Of a stretch of 64,000 nt of DNA, positions 12,678 to 27,339 are shown piece after piece; the stretch's first letter is position 1; each line of letters begins with the position of its first letter. The notes under the pieces were generated by a model. That model had not been told where the DNA came from, searched no databases, and worked only from the letters and a program-made list of their open reading frames with translations. Made by a program: the position numbers and the translations under genes. The stretch spans positions 22,495 to 86,494 of the forward strand of contig JAJJXM010000111.1 of the NCBI GenBank assembly GCA_024516155.1. The letters are read 5' to 3'. Source of the DNA: Pyronema omphalodes (lineage: Eukaryota > Ascomycota > Pezizomycetes > Pezizales > Pyronemataceae).

Positions 12678-13238
12678 ATGGCCCGTCTAAGCGGTATCCA
12701 ACGCGATGTATTATCCCTGTATCGCTCATGTCTTCGCATGGTGAGACAGAAACCTTTGGTGAGTCTTCTGGTTTGCTTGCTTGATCTTGGCGGTTGGCGG
12801 CTCGCGGCTGGGTGGGGGGTATGGGTTCGGCTTGTTGGGATTGTGGCTGAGGTATTGCGCGGCTTTTGGTCGGGTCGGGCCGAGTGGAGGTGGAATTGAG
12901 AGCTGGGATGGGAGCCGGGGATTGAGGAATTAGGGGGATTGAAGGAGAGTTCTAATTTTTTTTTTATGGGGATAATAGGAATCGCAAGATAACTTCAAGT
13001 TATACATCCGGTAAGTCAAGAATTTAGTTCCAAGAAAGAGAAAAAAAAAATTACAGTAATTATATAACGAGGATTTGTAGACAAACGACTGACTTTTTTT
13101 CAAAACAAAAGGGATCAGTTCAGAGCTCATTTGGGGATTAATAAGAAGGATTTTGCGACTGTTGAACATCTGCTTAGAACTGGACAGAGGAAATTGGAAA
13201 TGTATTCGCAGCCGGGGATTAAAAATATTCATAGGTAA
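12678..13238 (+). CDS. SDH6: Succinate dehydrogenase assembly factor 1 (LYR-motif protein)
   Basis: Three short exons: 12678-12758, 12979-13010 and 13112-13238; phases close to a 79-residue protein. The N-terminus MARLSGIQRDVLSLYRSCLR carries the LYR tripeptide in SLYR, and the C-terminal half has the family pattern VEHLLRTGQRKLEMYSQPGIKNI. This family acts in the mitochondrial matrix, helping insert Fe-S clusters into the SDH iron-sulfur subunit through the LYR-bound HSC20/ISU machinery. The middle exon is only 32 nt and joins as ...YIR-DQFRAHLG. No open frame in the genomic sequence covers the protein, so it is easily missed. It is convergent with RIB4, with 350 bp between the two stops. 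Confidence 0.9.
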
Positions 13239-13588
13239 CGGGGAGAAGGGACAGGGGATAGGATCAATGAAGGATGGGATGGTTAGGTGGGTTGAAATGT
13301 ATAGTATATGGGTTGTTTTTTTGGGTTGGGTTTGGCGTTTGTTGTTGCTGTTGTAGAAGCGGATGTAAAAGGTTAAAGGTTAAAGGTCAATTGCGTGTTA
13401 CTTATTCCACTCCAAGAAATGGTTACGAGGGTTTTGTTTATTCATGAAGGCAGGTGGTAATTGGTCAAACATAAGATGAGGATTGAAAAGAAGTTGGTCT
13501 TGAATGAGATGGCTGTTCTGGAGATCAGGCTATCATTATTCTTTACTGCTTGGTTTACTTATTAGATTTACTCCTCTTTTTTTCCCCT
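13239..13588. other. Convergent 3' spacer, SDH6/RIB4
   Basis: This 350 bp lies between the two convergent stop codons and must hold both polyadenylation regions. It contains a direct AAAGGTTA duplication near 13368-13384. Nothing coding. Confidence 0.6.
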
Positions 13589-14459
13589 TTAAACGATGAT
13601 ACCATCTGCCCACTGCTTTCTCTTGACACCCATCTCAACCGCTGTTATTCACTGTTAGCAATAGATTCTGATATCGTTGAATGGATAGAACAATACATAC
13701 CCGCATTACCCCAGTCCTCACCATGGTTGTGACCATCCGGTGTCAAACCAGCTCTCTTCTTGGCCTGGTCCTCGTTCAAGACAGTCAAAAGACCAAAGAT
13801 AACCGGCACACCGAAGTCCAACTGAATTCTCATCAAACCTCTCGATACCGACTCAGCAATGTGCTCAAAGTGAACAGTGTCACCCTTGATCAAAACACCA
13901 ATGGCGATGATAGCATCGAAGGGGCCGGCAGAAGCGGAGGAGGTAGTGCCGGGGACAGGAGTAGAGCTGCGACCGAGACCTCCGAGAAGATCTCCGGAGG
14001 GTGCGGAAGAGGCTTGGACTTGGGACGCGGCGAAGAGTCTGGAACAATAGAGTTAGCTTAGGCGGGCCGAGATGCGGGGTACCAATGGCCTTGCGGAAAG
14101 CTACAGCTATGGCTACGGCTACGGCTACGGCTATAGCTACGGCTACAGCTGCAGCATGCATATATGATGGATACCTTTGACAAGCAACGGGAAGCTCCCA
14201 AGATCCAGGAACACTCTGGATTACAATGTTGCTCTCTTTAACTCCTCCCTCCAATAGCTTCTTGCGGGCTCCCTCAACGAGCGGGGTAATGAGCTCAGTG
14301 TTCCAGCGGGCGTGAACGATGGCGACGCGAAGTGCGGAACCTGATGGAATCAATTATTACAGCTCCAAGTTATGGGTTTAAGTTTTAGAAGAGGAATTGG
14401 ATTGGTGGCATACCGTCCATGCTGGGTGCATCTCCAGGTCCTTTGATTCCCTCAAACAT
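13589..14459 (-). CDS. RIB4: 6,7-dimethyl-8-ribityllumazine synthase
   Basis: Four exons on the minus strand: 14459-14414, 14340-14175, 14038-13701 and 13641-13589, giving 200 residues. Lumazine synthase condenses 5-amino-6-ribitylamino-uracil with 3,4-dihydroxy-2-butanone 4-phosphate, the penultimate step of riboflavin synthesis. Diagnostic motifs are VAIVHARWN near the N-terminus, [24 protein letters not shown] with the catalytic His region, and [16 protein letters not shown] near the end. The last motif is split by intron 3, and splicing GCGG to CGGTTGAG restores GNAAVEM exactly. A Ser/Gly/Ala-rich insert of about 30 residues between QRLFAASQ and FDAIIAIG is seen in filamentous fungal homologues. 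Intron 2 contains a GGCTAC-type hexanucleotide repeat. Confidence 0.95.
14097..14156. repeat. Hexanucleotide repeat inside RIB4 intron 2
   Basis: About nine imperfect copies of a GCTACG/GCTATA-type hexamer (plus-strand reading) occupy most of the intron between exons 2 and 3 of RIB4. They lie upstream of its 3' splice site in the transcript. Confidence 0.8.
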
Positions 14460-17400
14460 GGCTTTGGTAGTTGGGTATTGTACGAATTGAAACGGTTATG
14501 CTGCGTACTGCGTCACCGCTCGGTCAATTGGATGATCTGGTTGGCTGTAGCGTCTGACGAAGAGAGGTTAGATATCTCTTGGATGGGGGGACCAAGTGGT
14601 AGGTTGGTATGCACAATACAGTCGAGGCGAGATGTGTAGGGTTCCGGTCGCCGCCGTCGCCACGTCAGAGCCGTTTAGAGGAGCCGCATTATGCATATGC
14701 CTGATTAAAGTTTTGTAGCGCGCATCCGAGCTTTTTTCTAGGCGCCCTCACACTCTCACTCTCACTCAAAGAGAAAACGGTACGGCTTTGAGGCGGGGTT
14801 GTTGGATGTACTGCTGACAACCCCGCGCGTACCCCCGTGCCTGATGAACTGACCGCCCTGATAAAGGTACTTTCCTAAACAAACCTGCCATACGTACGAA
14901 ATTGCACAAGCCCTCAACTATTACGCCATTCCTCCGCCGTCATTCCGTAAAATGCCACAAAAATACAAGACACGGTTTGTCTTACGCTCGGCTGGCCAGA
15001 CATGAGGACACAGAGAACTCGGCTTTTATGCAGCAGTACCGATTCGTGATTTCTAAGACTGTCTGTGCATCTACCTATGTATCAGGAGAAAGTATTTGGT
15101 ACTTCCAGCCAATCCGGGATTGTTTCGGTTTCAATTCGGAACGAAGCAAAACCTTTATATACCCAACTCACCTCTGTCTCGCTTCGCACATGCCATCTGT
15201 TGGCTTTGTGCTTCCGGTGGGCAAAATATACCGTCATAAGGTCATAGGGGCTCCTTAGTCCCCGCATGGCCCGTGCTACAAAACTGTTCTATGTACCACC
15301 CGTGTTTTCACAGTTCCTCGTGTATCCAATTATGAAAACCCTATTTCGCCGCTGATGCTCCACTTGTGCCATTTTAAGAAACGAAACTAAGATCCTGAAG
15401 CAAGCCGAGAATCGTGATGCTCGCTGTGATCCCGTCAATGTTTCAGTGCAAACTATCCATAAACCATGGTAACCATAGTAAGGCTTAGATATCCGGAGGG
15501 CTTCGTGTTTACACCTACCATTACAGTATTGTACATGCTGCATGAGGTAGCAGCTAGAAGCTGTTCTTTTCTTTGTCTGTTCACACCGACAATCATACTC
15601 TAACTAAGTCTGAGATACTAATATACTCCCAAGTTTTTGCAAGTAGTAAAACTCAGGGGAACATGCTGCTCGAGGCCCACTCCGTAAAACAATTGGGCTC
15701 CGTCCATGTGTAGCCGTAACTATGTATGGATATGTACTAAAAAAGAGCAGGCTGGCTTGAATACGGCACCGCTTCGTTAGTAATATTTTCTCGGAGTTAT
15801 AAATAGATCCTATTGAAGGAATCCATAGCGCAACTGCCAGTATCTCCCCGACGAGCCCGGATACCAGTGGAACCAATTCAGCTCTGCGTCTCTTTCATTC
15901 CGTTTCATAACGGGAAGGTTGTAAGATGCTAAAACGTGCCAATATTGAGAACGAGTGATAGCACCTAGAACCTTACTCGGGATTCTCTTTCTCGATATGC
16001 ACGGAATCCAGTTCTGAGTGTTGATCATAGGAACACCGTGAGATCTACAACACAGTGGTATCCATAGGGCTCAGGGCTAGAGTGTTGAATCCGGGGTTCG
16101 CATTCCACTCCGGCAAGGCAAGTGAGGGAACCTGCAGAACAAAGTGGTGAACCGAACATGCGTGTGCGGAGTTTGCGAGTGCATTTGCGTCGAGGGTTGA
16201 CGGTCAGTAGCTTGCACCCGGTATATCGGTCGGTGTAGGATCTCGTCAAAAGTCTTAGAATAGATGCAGCTGAACTTTTTTGCACAGCACGACCAGCTGC
16301 CAGGAAGAGGGATTCGGATCACACGGAGAGTATGCCAATTCTGGTGATTTCATGACTGCTTCATACGAGACAGAAGAGAAAATCGGATAATCCGCCCAAA
16401 ATGGCACCCTTGGGACTTGGTAATGGAGTCTACACTTGTGGTTAGCCTTTGTCATTAGTTTCCCCACGGGACCGCGCTCTACCCTTGATATCTCACTAAC
16501 GGACGCTCTATTTGTGTTCTATCCGTTCTACGCTGCTCTAGCAGAAACCGAAGGCTGTGTCCAGAAAGGGGGTCCGTCTTAGCTTGCTCTTGGCTTAGAT
16601 GCAGAGAAGACAGATCTAAAGATTAGTCTAGGGGCTGTAGCTTCTCGTTCTGTATGGCCGTCAGGCACCGCTGTGCTAGAAACGAGACTCGCACGCGGAG
16701 GTTATCAGGAGCTGCGAGGGTGGGTTAGATAGGTGGGGAGGGGAAGCAGCAACGGTGAGAGGCGTGTGAGCAGGGACAGGAGCAGGATAAAAGGATGAAG
16801 AGGATAGATAGACTCAGCCTTGACAGAAGAGACAGGTTGATAGCGGATATAGAACACCTTGGGGTATGCACTCCTCTTGTGGTTGTGGTTGTTGTTGTGG
16901 TTTGTGGTTGCAGTGCAGGAGGGAGCAGCGGACAGCAAGCAGAAAGCAGAAAGCAAACACAACGCAGCACAAGGTGCTACTTGAATACTTGATGAGATTC
17001 TCCTCTGGGAGATGGTAGCCTCTGATGCGGTGGTCTAACCTGGGATGATCCGCGGCCAGGACGATTAGACTGGACTTTCTTGTATTAATCTGTATTCTGT
17101 GGAATGGTAATTGGCCTCCTGTATTGATCTGTGTTATCTGGCATGGAAATCTGACTCTTGTATATTGATACTGTATTTCTCTGGCTTCGTAATTCCAGAT
17201 ATTGTATTCTCTGGAATCCTAATACCATCCTCGTTTGCTTGATGAATTCCAGCCCCCCCCCCCCCCCCGCCCCGATTACTTGAATCATGAACCCATCCCT
17301 AATCCACCCCCGATTCCTCACATCCTGAGCCCATTACCATGCAATCTACCCCAATCCATTCCTCCCATCCAATAATCCACCTCTCTCGATTACTCGAATC

Positions 17401-18294
17401 CCAATTCATTCCTCGCACCCTGAGCCTATCCTCAATCCCGCCACCCCCTCAATCAATCCCGCCATTCTCAATCCCTCCCCTGCCCTCGGACAATCAATCC
17501 TCTGTGCACCTCAGCACTGACTGGCCTCATCCGAGCAATTATCCACCGTTGCTGGCTGCTCTGTGCTTTGCTTCCTGCTACTGCCGCCTGCAGCCCGATA
17601 TGGTTGAGCATGTCCAGCACAGTCCACACTCGCCATCGCCGCCCTCATGGCTGCCAGCGTCTCTCGCCAATATTTCCCACGCTGTGCCAATGCTGTATTT
17701 GATTCGGCGTGCGCGTGAATGCTTACTTCCACTCCGTGATGCATCAAAATAACATCAAAACTGCATCAAAACATCAGTTCACAGACCACATTCATCCATC
17801 CTCCAGCTAAGATCTGTCCCAGGATAATTCATGGACTTGTCTACCTGTTCCTTTGCGCGCCGCGCCGGCCACTGAACCGTCTCACGCAGTTATTTTTATG
17901 GCTCTTGCACTGTCCGGCATATGAACCTTCCCCAGTTCAGTATCGGTCGTCCATCAGCCCCGGTCGCTCTGGCAAGCTTACGGTGGTTCGTGATCCCTGC
18001 CAGCACTTGAGCTCCCCGCCAATGTCTTTGGATTTAAGAACCTGCCTCCCATCTCCCCTCTTGCCGTCTTTCCTCTTCTCGCTCAACATCTTCAACTCCT
18101 TCGTTCTTATTCTTTTCATCCAGCACTTCCGTCCATCCATCCTCGTTCAGGTTTAGTTCTGTGTTACGAGTTTATTCGATAATCAAAACACCCAGCAGGA
18201 CATTCTAACCTTCGTTGCTGCCGTGCCCCCGTCCTTCCGAAATATCATTCTAGCGGAATTTTGTAATCAATTTTATTAACGTTCGTCATTAACA
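14460..18294. other. 3.8 kb gene-poor interval between RIB4 and GFA1
   Basis: I find no gene. The open frames present have no recognisable motifs, and none is rescued by splice signals. Visible landmarks are a 16 nt poly-C (17253-17268), a GT-rich tract near 16873-16915 and a C/T-rich leader from about 17300 to 18290 that likely belongs to the GFA1 promoter and 5' UTR. Relics of old mobile DNA between 15 and 16.7 kb are possible but I cannot name any. Confidence 0.45.
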
Positions 18295-20637
<2,343 letters not shown>

Positions 20638-23075
20638 ATTCTGATTTCTTTTTGGACGGGTTATGAATAGGGTATTTTTTTAATTTGGGGTGTGGGTTTC
20701 GGGGGGCAAAGCTGTTTTCTTGCGCTTGTTAAACTGTGGACCGTATACCATGTGATTTGTATCTTGTTATTTATTCTTTTGGTGTTTGGGATTAACGGAC
20801 AACTCGGCCTTACAACGATAATGACCGATAATGTCTTTAGAACAGAATGCAATGCAATCGTGGGTTCTTGATTCATCACTTTGATCCTCGGTGATGTTTA
20901 ATCATAAACCGACTTCAAAAAGAATGAACCAATCGCTTTTAGAGTGAAATGCACGCGCACTGGGCTGAATGACTGCTTGAGCGAATGATTGCGCATACAT
21001 ACTGTAAGATATCATGTCAGCGCGGGGTAAGTACGTGCGGTAGTGTCCCAAGCGGATGCATGATGTCAGCACCAATGCACTTTAAGCATGTAGTTTGTTT
21101 CCGATTCAGCAGTAAACCGATTCAATCACTTTCTCATCACGCTCGGTTGATATATCACTTTATGGGAGGTTCTCATGATGAATTCGGAATGCTTCGGAAC
21201 CGTAATAACCCCCTCTTGTATGATGTATCTGGTTGTACTTGTCTCGGAGCCGCCGTAAACTCCTATGGGAAACTGGCGACTTAGTGTGAATGATGTGGTC
21301 CCGCCGTCCCGGACATCTGGGCTCCCTGGAGGAAACAAACACGTATCAGGTTAGTTGTCGATTCGATGGATATGCTAAATAGCTGTCCCTGTAAGGACAT
21401 ATGTATGTATGTAGCATAGCATAGCTCTGGATAGCTGGAATCTGGATAGCTGGTCGTAGCTGGCCGTAGCAGAGCTTCACGAACGACGAACGAGGAACGG
21501 TTTGGATTTGTGATTTGTGGCGTAACTACATTGCTTGAAAAATTGACAAAAATAAAAATAAAAATTTGAGTGGTCATACATAGAATGAATGAATGAATGA
21601 ATGAATGTACATACTCGTTCTGTAGTGCAGCCAATTGTGGCGTCACCTTATCATGCCTGGCATACGGAATTTTTGGCACGGGGAATTAGAGTTTTTGGCT
21701 GGCCACGTTTGTCGGATAGCTTGGATACCCCCACGAACAAATGAACGAACCAGAGCTCGACGGGTACCTGATTTGGACTTGAATTTGTGCCTTTTTGTGA
21801 AATGTTGAAATGTCGGATGCATTCCGTAAGTCTACAGTCGATTGTATATACATCATACCACGAAAGGTATGTATGGTATGGCATGGTATGTATCCATTAT
21901 GAATCGAATCCAGTCTCTTGGCTACGAATTGTATCATCTATTTTGTTGTCTCCTATGTACATAACAACACGATTTCCCAATTCCCAATTCCCAATTTCTG
22001 AAGTTCCCAGTAGTATCATGAATCGTATCACGAATTGTATCATTGTATCATGAATCCAATGTATGTATGCACAGTATGCAACAACAAAAAAAACCCCTCC
22101 CCCAAGCAGTCTCCCGGCGGGCAGCTGGCAGCTGGCTTATGTATGCACCACCACCACCACCAACCTGTATGAGGACAACTTTAGGAACTCTAGGCTGCCA
22201 CCATACATTGTAGATACATACATTCGATTTGGTCTTAATAATACAGGTACCTATATTTATCAACAACCGAAAAAGCGAAAAGCGAAAAGCGAAAAAGCGA
22301 CAACACAAGAAAAAAAAGCCAAGGCCTAGGTCGAATTCGTGCATGATCATCACCATCTTCGTTAGTTAGACAAAGAAAGGTTTTGATGTCGACTGACGCC
22401 TGAACACCACTACCACCACCGAGCCACCGTTTTATTCTATTCCCTCTCTCGACGAAGGAAGACGAAGGGAGTGCACCGAGAGCACCGTGACCACCAAGGG
22501 CGACGGAAGAGCGACTGCGACGCAGACTGCGATACACTGGAACAGCATACCGACGACAAGCGACAAGCTACCCGGCTCGCTATCTCTCTATCTATCAATT
22601 ATACCGCCACTGAAACAGAAGCGCATACCGAAGGCAACGACTTTCAACACCCAGGAAATCTCAAGCGAAGAGCCTGAGACCCTGAGACCCTGAGCAGCAG
22701 CAGCAGAAAAAAGAAGAAGGAGAAGCAGAGGAAGAAGAAAGAAAGAAAGAAAGAAGCGATTTTGTGATTCTGTGATCCTGCGACCTTCAATCCCCTAGCT
22801 AGCTGGGGCAGTCGCATCCTTTCGATCTCCACGTTACCACCACCAATACGCAAAAAAAAACCTCCCGTACCCGGTCCGGTATACGTCTCGGCCATATTGG
22901 CCTCCGAAATATACGGGAAATCTTCTGATCATCTCGGGAAATCCTTTTTGATTCCGGATTCCAATCCCTTTTATTTCCCGATCTCGATTTCAACCCTCGA
23001 CATACCATTCTGACATACCGACATACCGACGCAACACAATCCCATCCTCCCTGGCTATCAGTTTACACGTACACC
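20638..23075. other. 2.4 kb interval between GFA1 and the 23.1 kb gene
   Basis: No gene seen. A short GAAT repeat lies at about 21586-21607. Repeated ATTCCCAA words (21974-21995) and a CACCAC run (22147-22160) follow. The last ~800 bases are rich in GAAAGA and CGACGA words and probably form the promoter and long leader of the gene at 23076. Confidence 0.5.
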
Positions 23076-23795
23076 ATGTGTCTAATCCGCGTCAAACCCG
23101 AACTAGACACAAGCGAACCCGCGATCCCGACACGAGTGGTAACCACCCATCGTAACGGACGTACCAGTAACCGATCCTCCGCCATAGAAACCATCCATAT
23201 CCCTCCACCACCTCCTCCTTCTTCTCACCCGGGTGCTTTAGCTATCGCCAATGGTCATGGCCATGGTCATGGAAATAGACTCAGCGTAGATGGGCGTAAT
23301 TCCTCCCACCACCACGGCCAGGGAAGAAATAGCTTCACTAGAAGTCGAGAAACTCAAATTATCCAAGCCCGACCCCCATCTGCAATCTCACAAAACGGAA
23401 GTTATAGAGGAGGTGACACCCAGAGATCTCATAGGGATAGGGATTTGTTAGGTTACCAAGGAAGAGGTTCGAGGGCTAGTGTTATATCTACCCAGTCCAG
23501 GGAAAGGGATTATTATGTTGATGGAACAATAGTGGGTGGAAGAAGCCCGAGGAGTAGTTATAGGTATATTGATGGGAGAAGCTCGGCGCAGAGATTTGAT
23601 GGGGAGGATCAGGAAAGATCGAGAGCGGGTGATAGGTATGGGTATAATAATTATCATGGAAGAAGGTCGGGGAGTGTTAGTTATGTCAATCCCAGGCATT
23701 CGCATAGGAGTGTTAGGAGCACCGGGGGTAGGGTTAGTAGGGAGAAGGTGGTGGTGGTGGATAAGTATAGTGAGAAGGAGGGATTGGGACGATAA
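23076..23795 (+). CDS. Hypothetical intrinsically disordered basic protein
   Basis: A single-exon frame of 239 residues that starts at a proper ATG and shows no need for splicing. The N-terminus (MCLIRVKPE) and the C-terminal SREKVVVVDKYSEKEG resemble the ends of a class of filamentous-ascomycete hypothetical proteins, with a variable low-complexity middle. The middle has a poly-Pro stretch (PPPPPP, about 44-49), GHGHGHG, and many SR, RS, RD and YR dipeptides; it is rich in Arg, Ser, Gly and Tyr and predicted to be disordered. There is no membrane segment, catalytic motif or zinc finger. The RS/RG-rich composition would suit RNA binding or a structural role, but that is speculation. Confidence 0.7.
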   Translation: MCLIRVKPELDTSEPAIPTRVVTTHRNGRTSNRSSAIETIHIPPPPPPSSHPGALAIANGHGHGHGNRLSVDGRNSSHHHGQGRNSFTRSRETQIIQARPPSAISQNGSYRGGDTQRSHRDRDLLGYQGRGSRASVISTQSRERDYYVDGTIVGGRSPRSSYRYIDGRSSAQRFDGEDQERSRAGDRYGYNNYHGRRSGSVSYVNPRHSHRSVRSTGGRVSREKVVVVDKYSEKEGLGR

Positions 23796-26700
23796 GGAGG
23801 AGTTAAGGGATGGGGGATGGCGGTGGGCTGGAGAGGGGGGTAAGGGGGTGCAGAGAAGGTGAGAGAGAAAGAGAGTAAGAGAAATGATGGGTGGTAGGTG
23901 GAGGTGTGGATGATGATATGATATGATACGACACGAACATCTTTTGCGAATTTGGCTTCAGCGGTATTTTAGCAGTATTTCAGCGGTGTTTCTTAGTGGG
24001 AGCAGGATATTTTATGGTTACCATACAAGAAGGTTTTTTTGGCATTAAGAGCGCGGAGGATTTTGGAGACTCTTTGTTGGACACGGCACACCAAGGCATA
24101 GCGCAGGTTGGATATCCACAGCATGATGCGTATGAGGTTTTGAGTTTTTGAGGGTTTGAGTTTTTCTGGTATCCTTTTTGTATATTTCAAGCGACAGTGT
24201 GTTTAATAGCATGGAATTGGCGTAAATAACTTGTTCTTACTTTTGTAGAAGGTATGGAGGGCGGTGAACGATAACGTGAGCGAGAGGAAAAATTTTCGGA
24301 GCGTATGAAGGTATAAAAGCACAAATACATGGAATAACGAGCCCTATTCTTACCTGATCTTCCCCACTACCTCAAGTATACCGGTACATTTAAAATACAT
24401 AAATGCTACCTGAAAACCCGCCCGTAATCCCAGCCTTAGCCTCTTTATTTAATTTAATTTGAACCCTACATTGATTAAGGCCCCTTATGGGCCTATGCAA
24501 GGCAGAGCACACAGGGCTCAAGGACATGGTGACGTGATGGGAAACATACACGGAGGACACTGGACAGGGGGCCGCTTTGCCAATCTTTGTTGTTGGATTG
24601 ATATGGTTATGTCATAACCTGAGATTTTGGTACATTGATAATAAAATAAATAAATAATCTATGCAAGGCTTGGAATCCTCACTTTTTCCCCCTACCTGAT
24701 ATGCATGATTTATCACGCCTCACGCCCCACGCCCCACGATTTACCAAACTGCAACGAGTGACCCAAGACCAAATTCGCTGAGGTAAACATACAGAGAAAC
24801 TCGGTCATTGATTCATAAATCACTTCTATCGCCTCAACAAGCATTATTAATTCATAAAACACCCCCGTAGCTAGCCTTAACCTTCTTATTCTTCTTAACC
24901 TTCTTACCTGATCTTCCCCGCTGCTGTATACAGTGCGCAGCAATTCTCCCAGGGCGTACCAGAGTATCGGCTATGTATACGGCAGGTAACTCAGCCTACA
25001 CAGCTTTCAACTCAGCTTACACAGGCATCGAATGAGCCGGGATCATGCAGGATCATGCATCGTCACTATGTATAGACAGCTAAGTATCCAAGTATCGCAG
25101 CCTTTAACGCTTCATATGATATGATTTTAATCACACACTGCTTGAGATCCCTTAGGGCATTAACTCTTCATTTCTTACCTGATCGCCATCACTGCTGCGT
25201 GTACACGGCTTTACAGATTCCTCAAGGCCGTATCAAAGTACCAACGCGGTTAGCTTAGACTACACATTGATTAATGTATTAATTGACTGATTAATTGATT
25301 CACCCGTCGTACGAGACCAGAAGAAATTCCGAGCCCTGTCTTCATTCATGGTTGAATAAACCTATGTAGCAAGGCGCTTAACTCAGCCTACACAGACATC
25401 GCAGACACCGGGATCATGCATCATCACTATATTCTCAGCTAAGTATCGAACATGTACACAGTCGTAAACTCAGCCTACACAGTGTTCAATTTAGCCTACA
25501 AAAACACCGGAGTCATGCAGAATCACTATATCCCCAGTTAAGTATCCAAGTAGCGGCTACGTGCCGACTACAGCTCGACTATGTACACAGCCGTTAATTC
25601 AGCCTACATACACAGACCTCGCATAAACCGGAATCATGCAGGATCACTATATCCTCAATTGAGTCTATAAAGCGGTTAATTCAGCGTACACAAACCTAAG
25701 GGTTAGAAACATTAATGAGAACGCGAATACATAAATAATGATTCAGCGTACACAGACACCGGGATCATGCATCGTCACTACATAGTACATACTCAAGCCT
25801 CAGCCTTCTAGGTGGTATCTAAAACAATTTGTTCGTGTTTTTCCTGCATGGGCCTTTTGCGCCTCGGTCGGCGTATGATTAAGTAAATAAATCAATAAAT
25901 ATTTAAAACAAACCCCTGTATAAAGACTAGTGTCATATTGGCTTGAGTCATTAAGATTATTAAGATTTATGTTTGCCTTATCGATATCACCAATTATTGA
26001 TACTGTCTTATGTCATATATGTAATGATCCGCGTTCCGCGTTGTACCTTCTGCCTTTTAATTTCCTTACTTACGAGTCACAACCGCCGGACTGACTACTA
26101 AGTCCATAATCCGCTGTTCTTAACCATGATACGAAATTTAATGAAGATTAGTGAATACGATGACTATTGAATTGAGTTAATATATGTGCGTACAGTATAG
26201 CGTACTCAGGTGGAAGTACAATTAAGTTATGGCGACGTGGGAAGTGATGCCGGTGATTGACACCATGATGTTTGTGGTCTTAAAATTTTTTACCTGACGC
26301 CTTCCACCTTCCTTCCACCGTTCAAACCAGGTATGCAGAGTACACACAGCGTCTTATGTACTTGACTACTGTGATACGAAACATCCATGAAATTTGAAAA
26401 CCTTTTCTCCATAATCAAGCAACATGCTTAAAAAAAAATCGAAAGATCGAAATACCAATTAACTGAAATAACAAATAACCCAATTCACTCAATTAACCAA
26501 ACCAATATCACTGACATTCAGCTTCACCAACTCGAGTGACCTTCGATGGAGCATCAAACCCGCAACATCTTACGTCACGCGATGTCATGTAATATGTGGA
26601 TCTAAGAAGCCTCTTAGCGCCAATTTCTCGCGCCCCGCGTTTTTCAACCCCGCGCTCGCGTGCAAAGATTTTGTGGAACTTCGCGTTCGTGAGATAACTC

Positions 26701-26879
26701 CACCATTCCACCAGTTCATCAGTTCACCGATTGATCTCATACAACTCACAATTCTGCAACAAAAAAAAACCACTCATTTCACAAATAGAGCTTCATTGAG
26801 CTTTGTTGAGTTACACCGAGTTACACCGAGTTTCACCAAGTTTTTCAAAGCTTCAACATTACCAAAATTCCAAGTCACA
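23796..26879. other. 3.1 kb non-coding, repeat-bearing interval
   Basis: There is no gene that I can support. The central part (about 24.35-25.8 kb) is a degenerate repeat region, listed separately. The last few hundred bases (26.7-26.88 kb) contain repeated GAGTTTCACC/GAGTTACACC words and are probably the leader of the gene at 26880. Confidence 0.5.
24348..25790 (+). repeat. Degenerate interspersed repeat array
   Basis: A unit containing AGCCTACACAG, then CCGGGATCATGCA, then a TCACTATAT...CAGCTAAGTATC segment recurs at about 24990, 25380, 25467, 25597 and 25740 with many substitutions. A second companion motif, CTTACCTGATC followed by CACTGCTG, recurs at about 24350, 24905 and 25172. The copies are same-orientation, 70-130 bp long and strongly diverged, as expected of an old tandem expansion or a decayed mobile element. 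Confidence 0.7.
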
Positions 26880-27339
26880 ATGTCCACTCCAATCCTCGGA
26901 ACCACTTCCCAAAGCGCAGTTGAACTTAATAACAAAGTCCAAGAACTCAAGACTTTATGCGAAAGCTACAAATCCAGTGGCAGCTGTGACGAGAAAGTAA
27001 GTCTCTCCTTTCTCCTTGCCTAATCAACCTATGCACACCTACTAACCCGACCCCCCCCCCCCCCACCTCTAGCTTCTCACAACCCTAACAACCTCCTACG
27101 ATACCGTCGTCGCCTCCCTCCACGAGCTTTTCGCCGCACTCCCAAAAGAGGTTATAACCGATAATGGATTATTTTCACGGGACACCTGGAACACGACTTT
27201 AGCTGAGGTTTGTAGATTGGCAATCAAGAATCTTGAGGCGAATAAGGGGTCTGAAAAGGCGGTGAAGGAGGAGATTCAGATTGTTGAGACTAAGAATGGG
27301 AATTTGAGGACGGTTATTGAAGCGGTTGTGCCGAAGTAG
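26880..27339 (+). CDS. Small hypothetical helical protein
   Basis: Two exons, 26880-26996 and 27073-27339, giving 127 residues. The donor is AAA|GTAAGT and the acceptor CTCTAG; the phase is 0. The sequence is almost entirely predicted helix, with a Leu/Val-rich amphipathic N-terminal part (VELNNKVQELKTLCESYKSS) and a second pair of helices toward EVCRLAIKNLEANKG and VKEEIQIVETKNGNL. It has no signal peptide and no known motif, so I cannot name the family. The intron contains a 14-nt C run close to the 3' splice site. It is convergent with the ornithine decarboxylase gene. Confidence 0.7.

Noticed and set aside
24348..25790. CRISPR-like array
   Set aside because: Eukaryotic context, repeats strongly diverged and unevenly spaced, no regular spacers.
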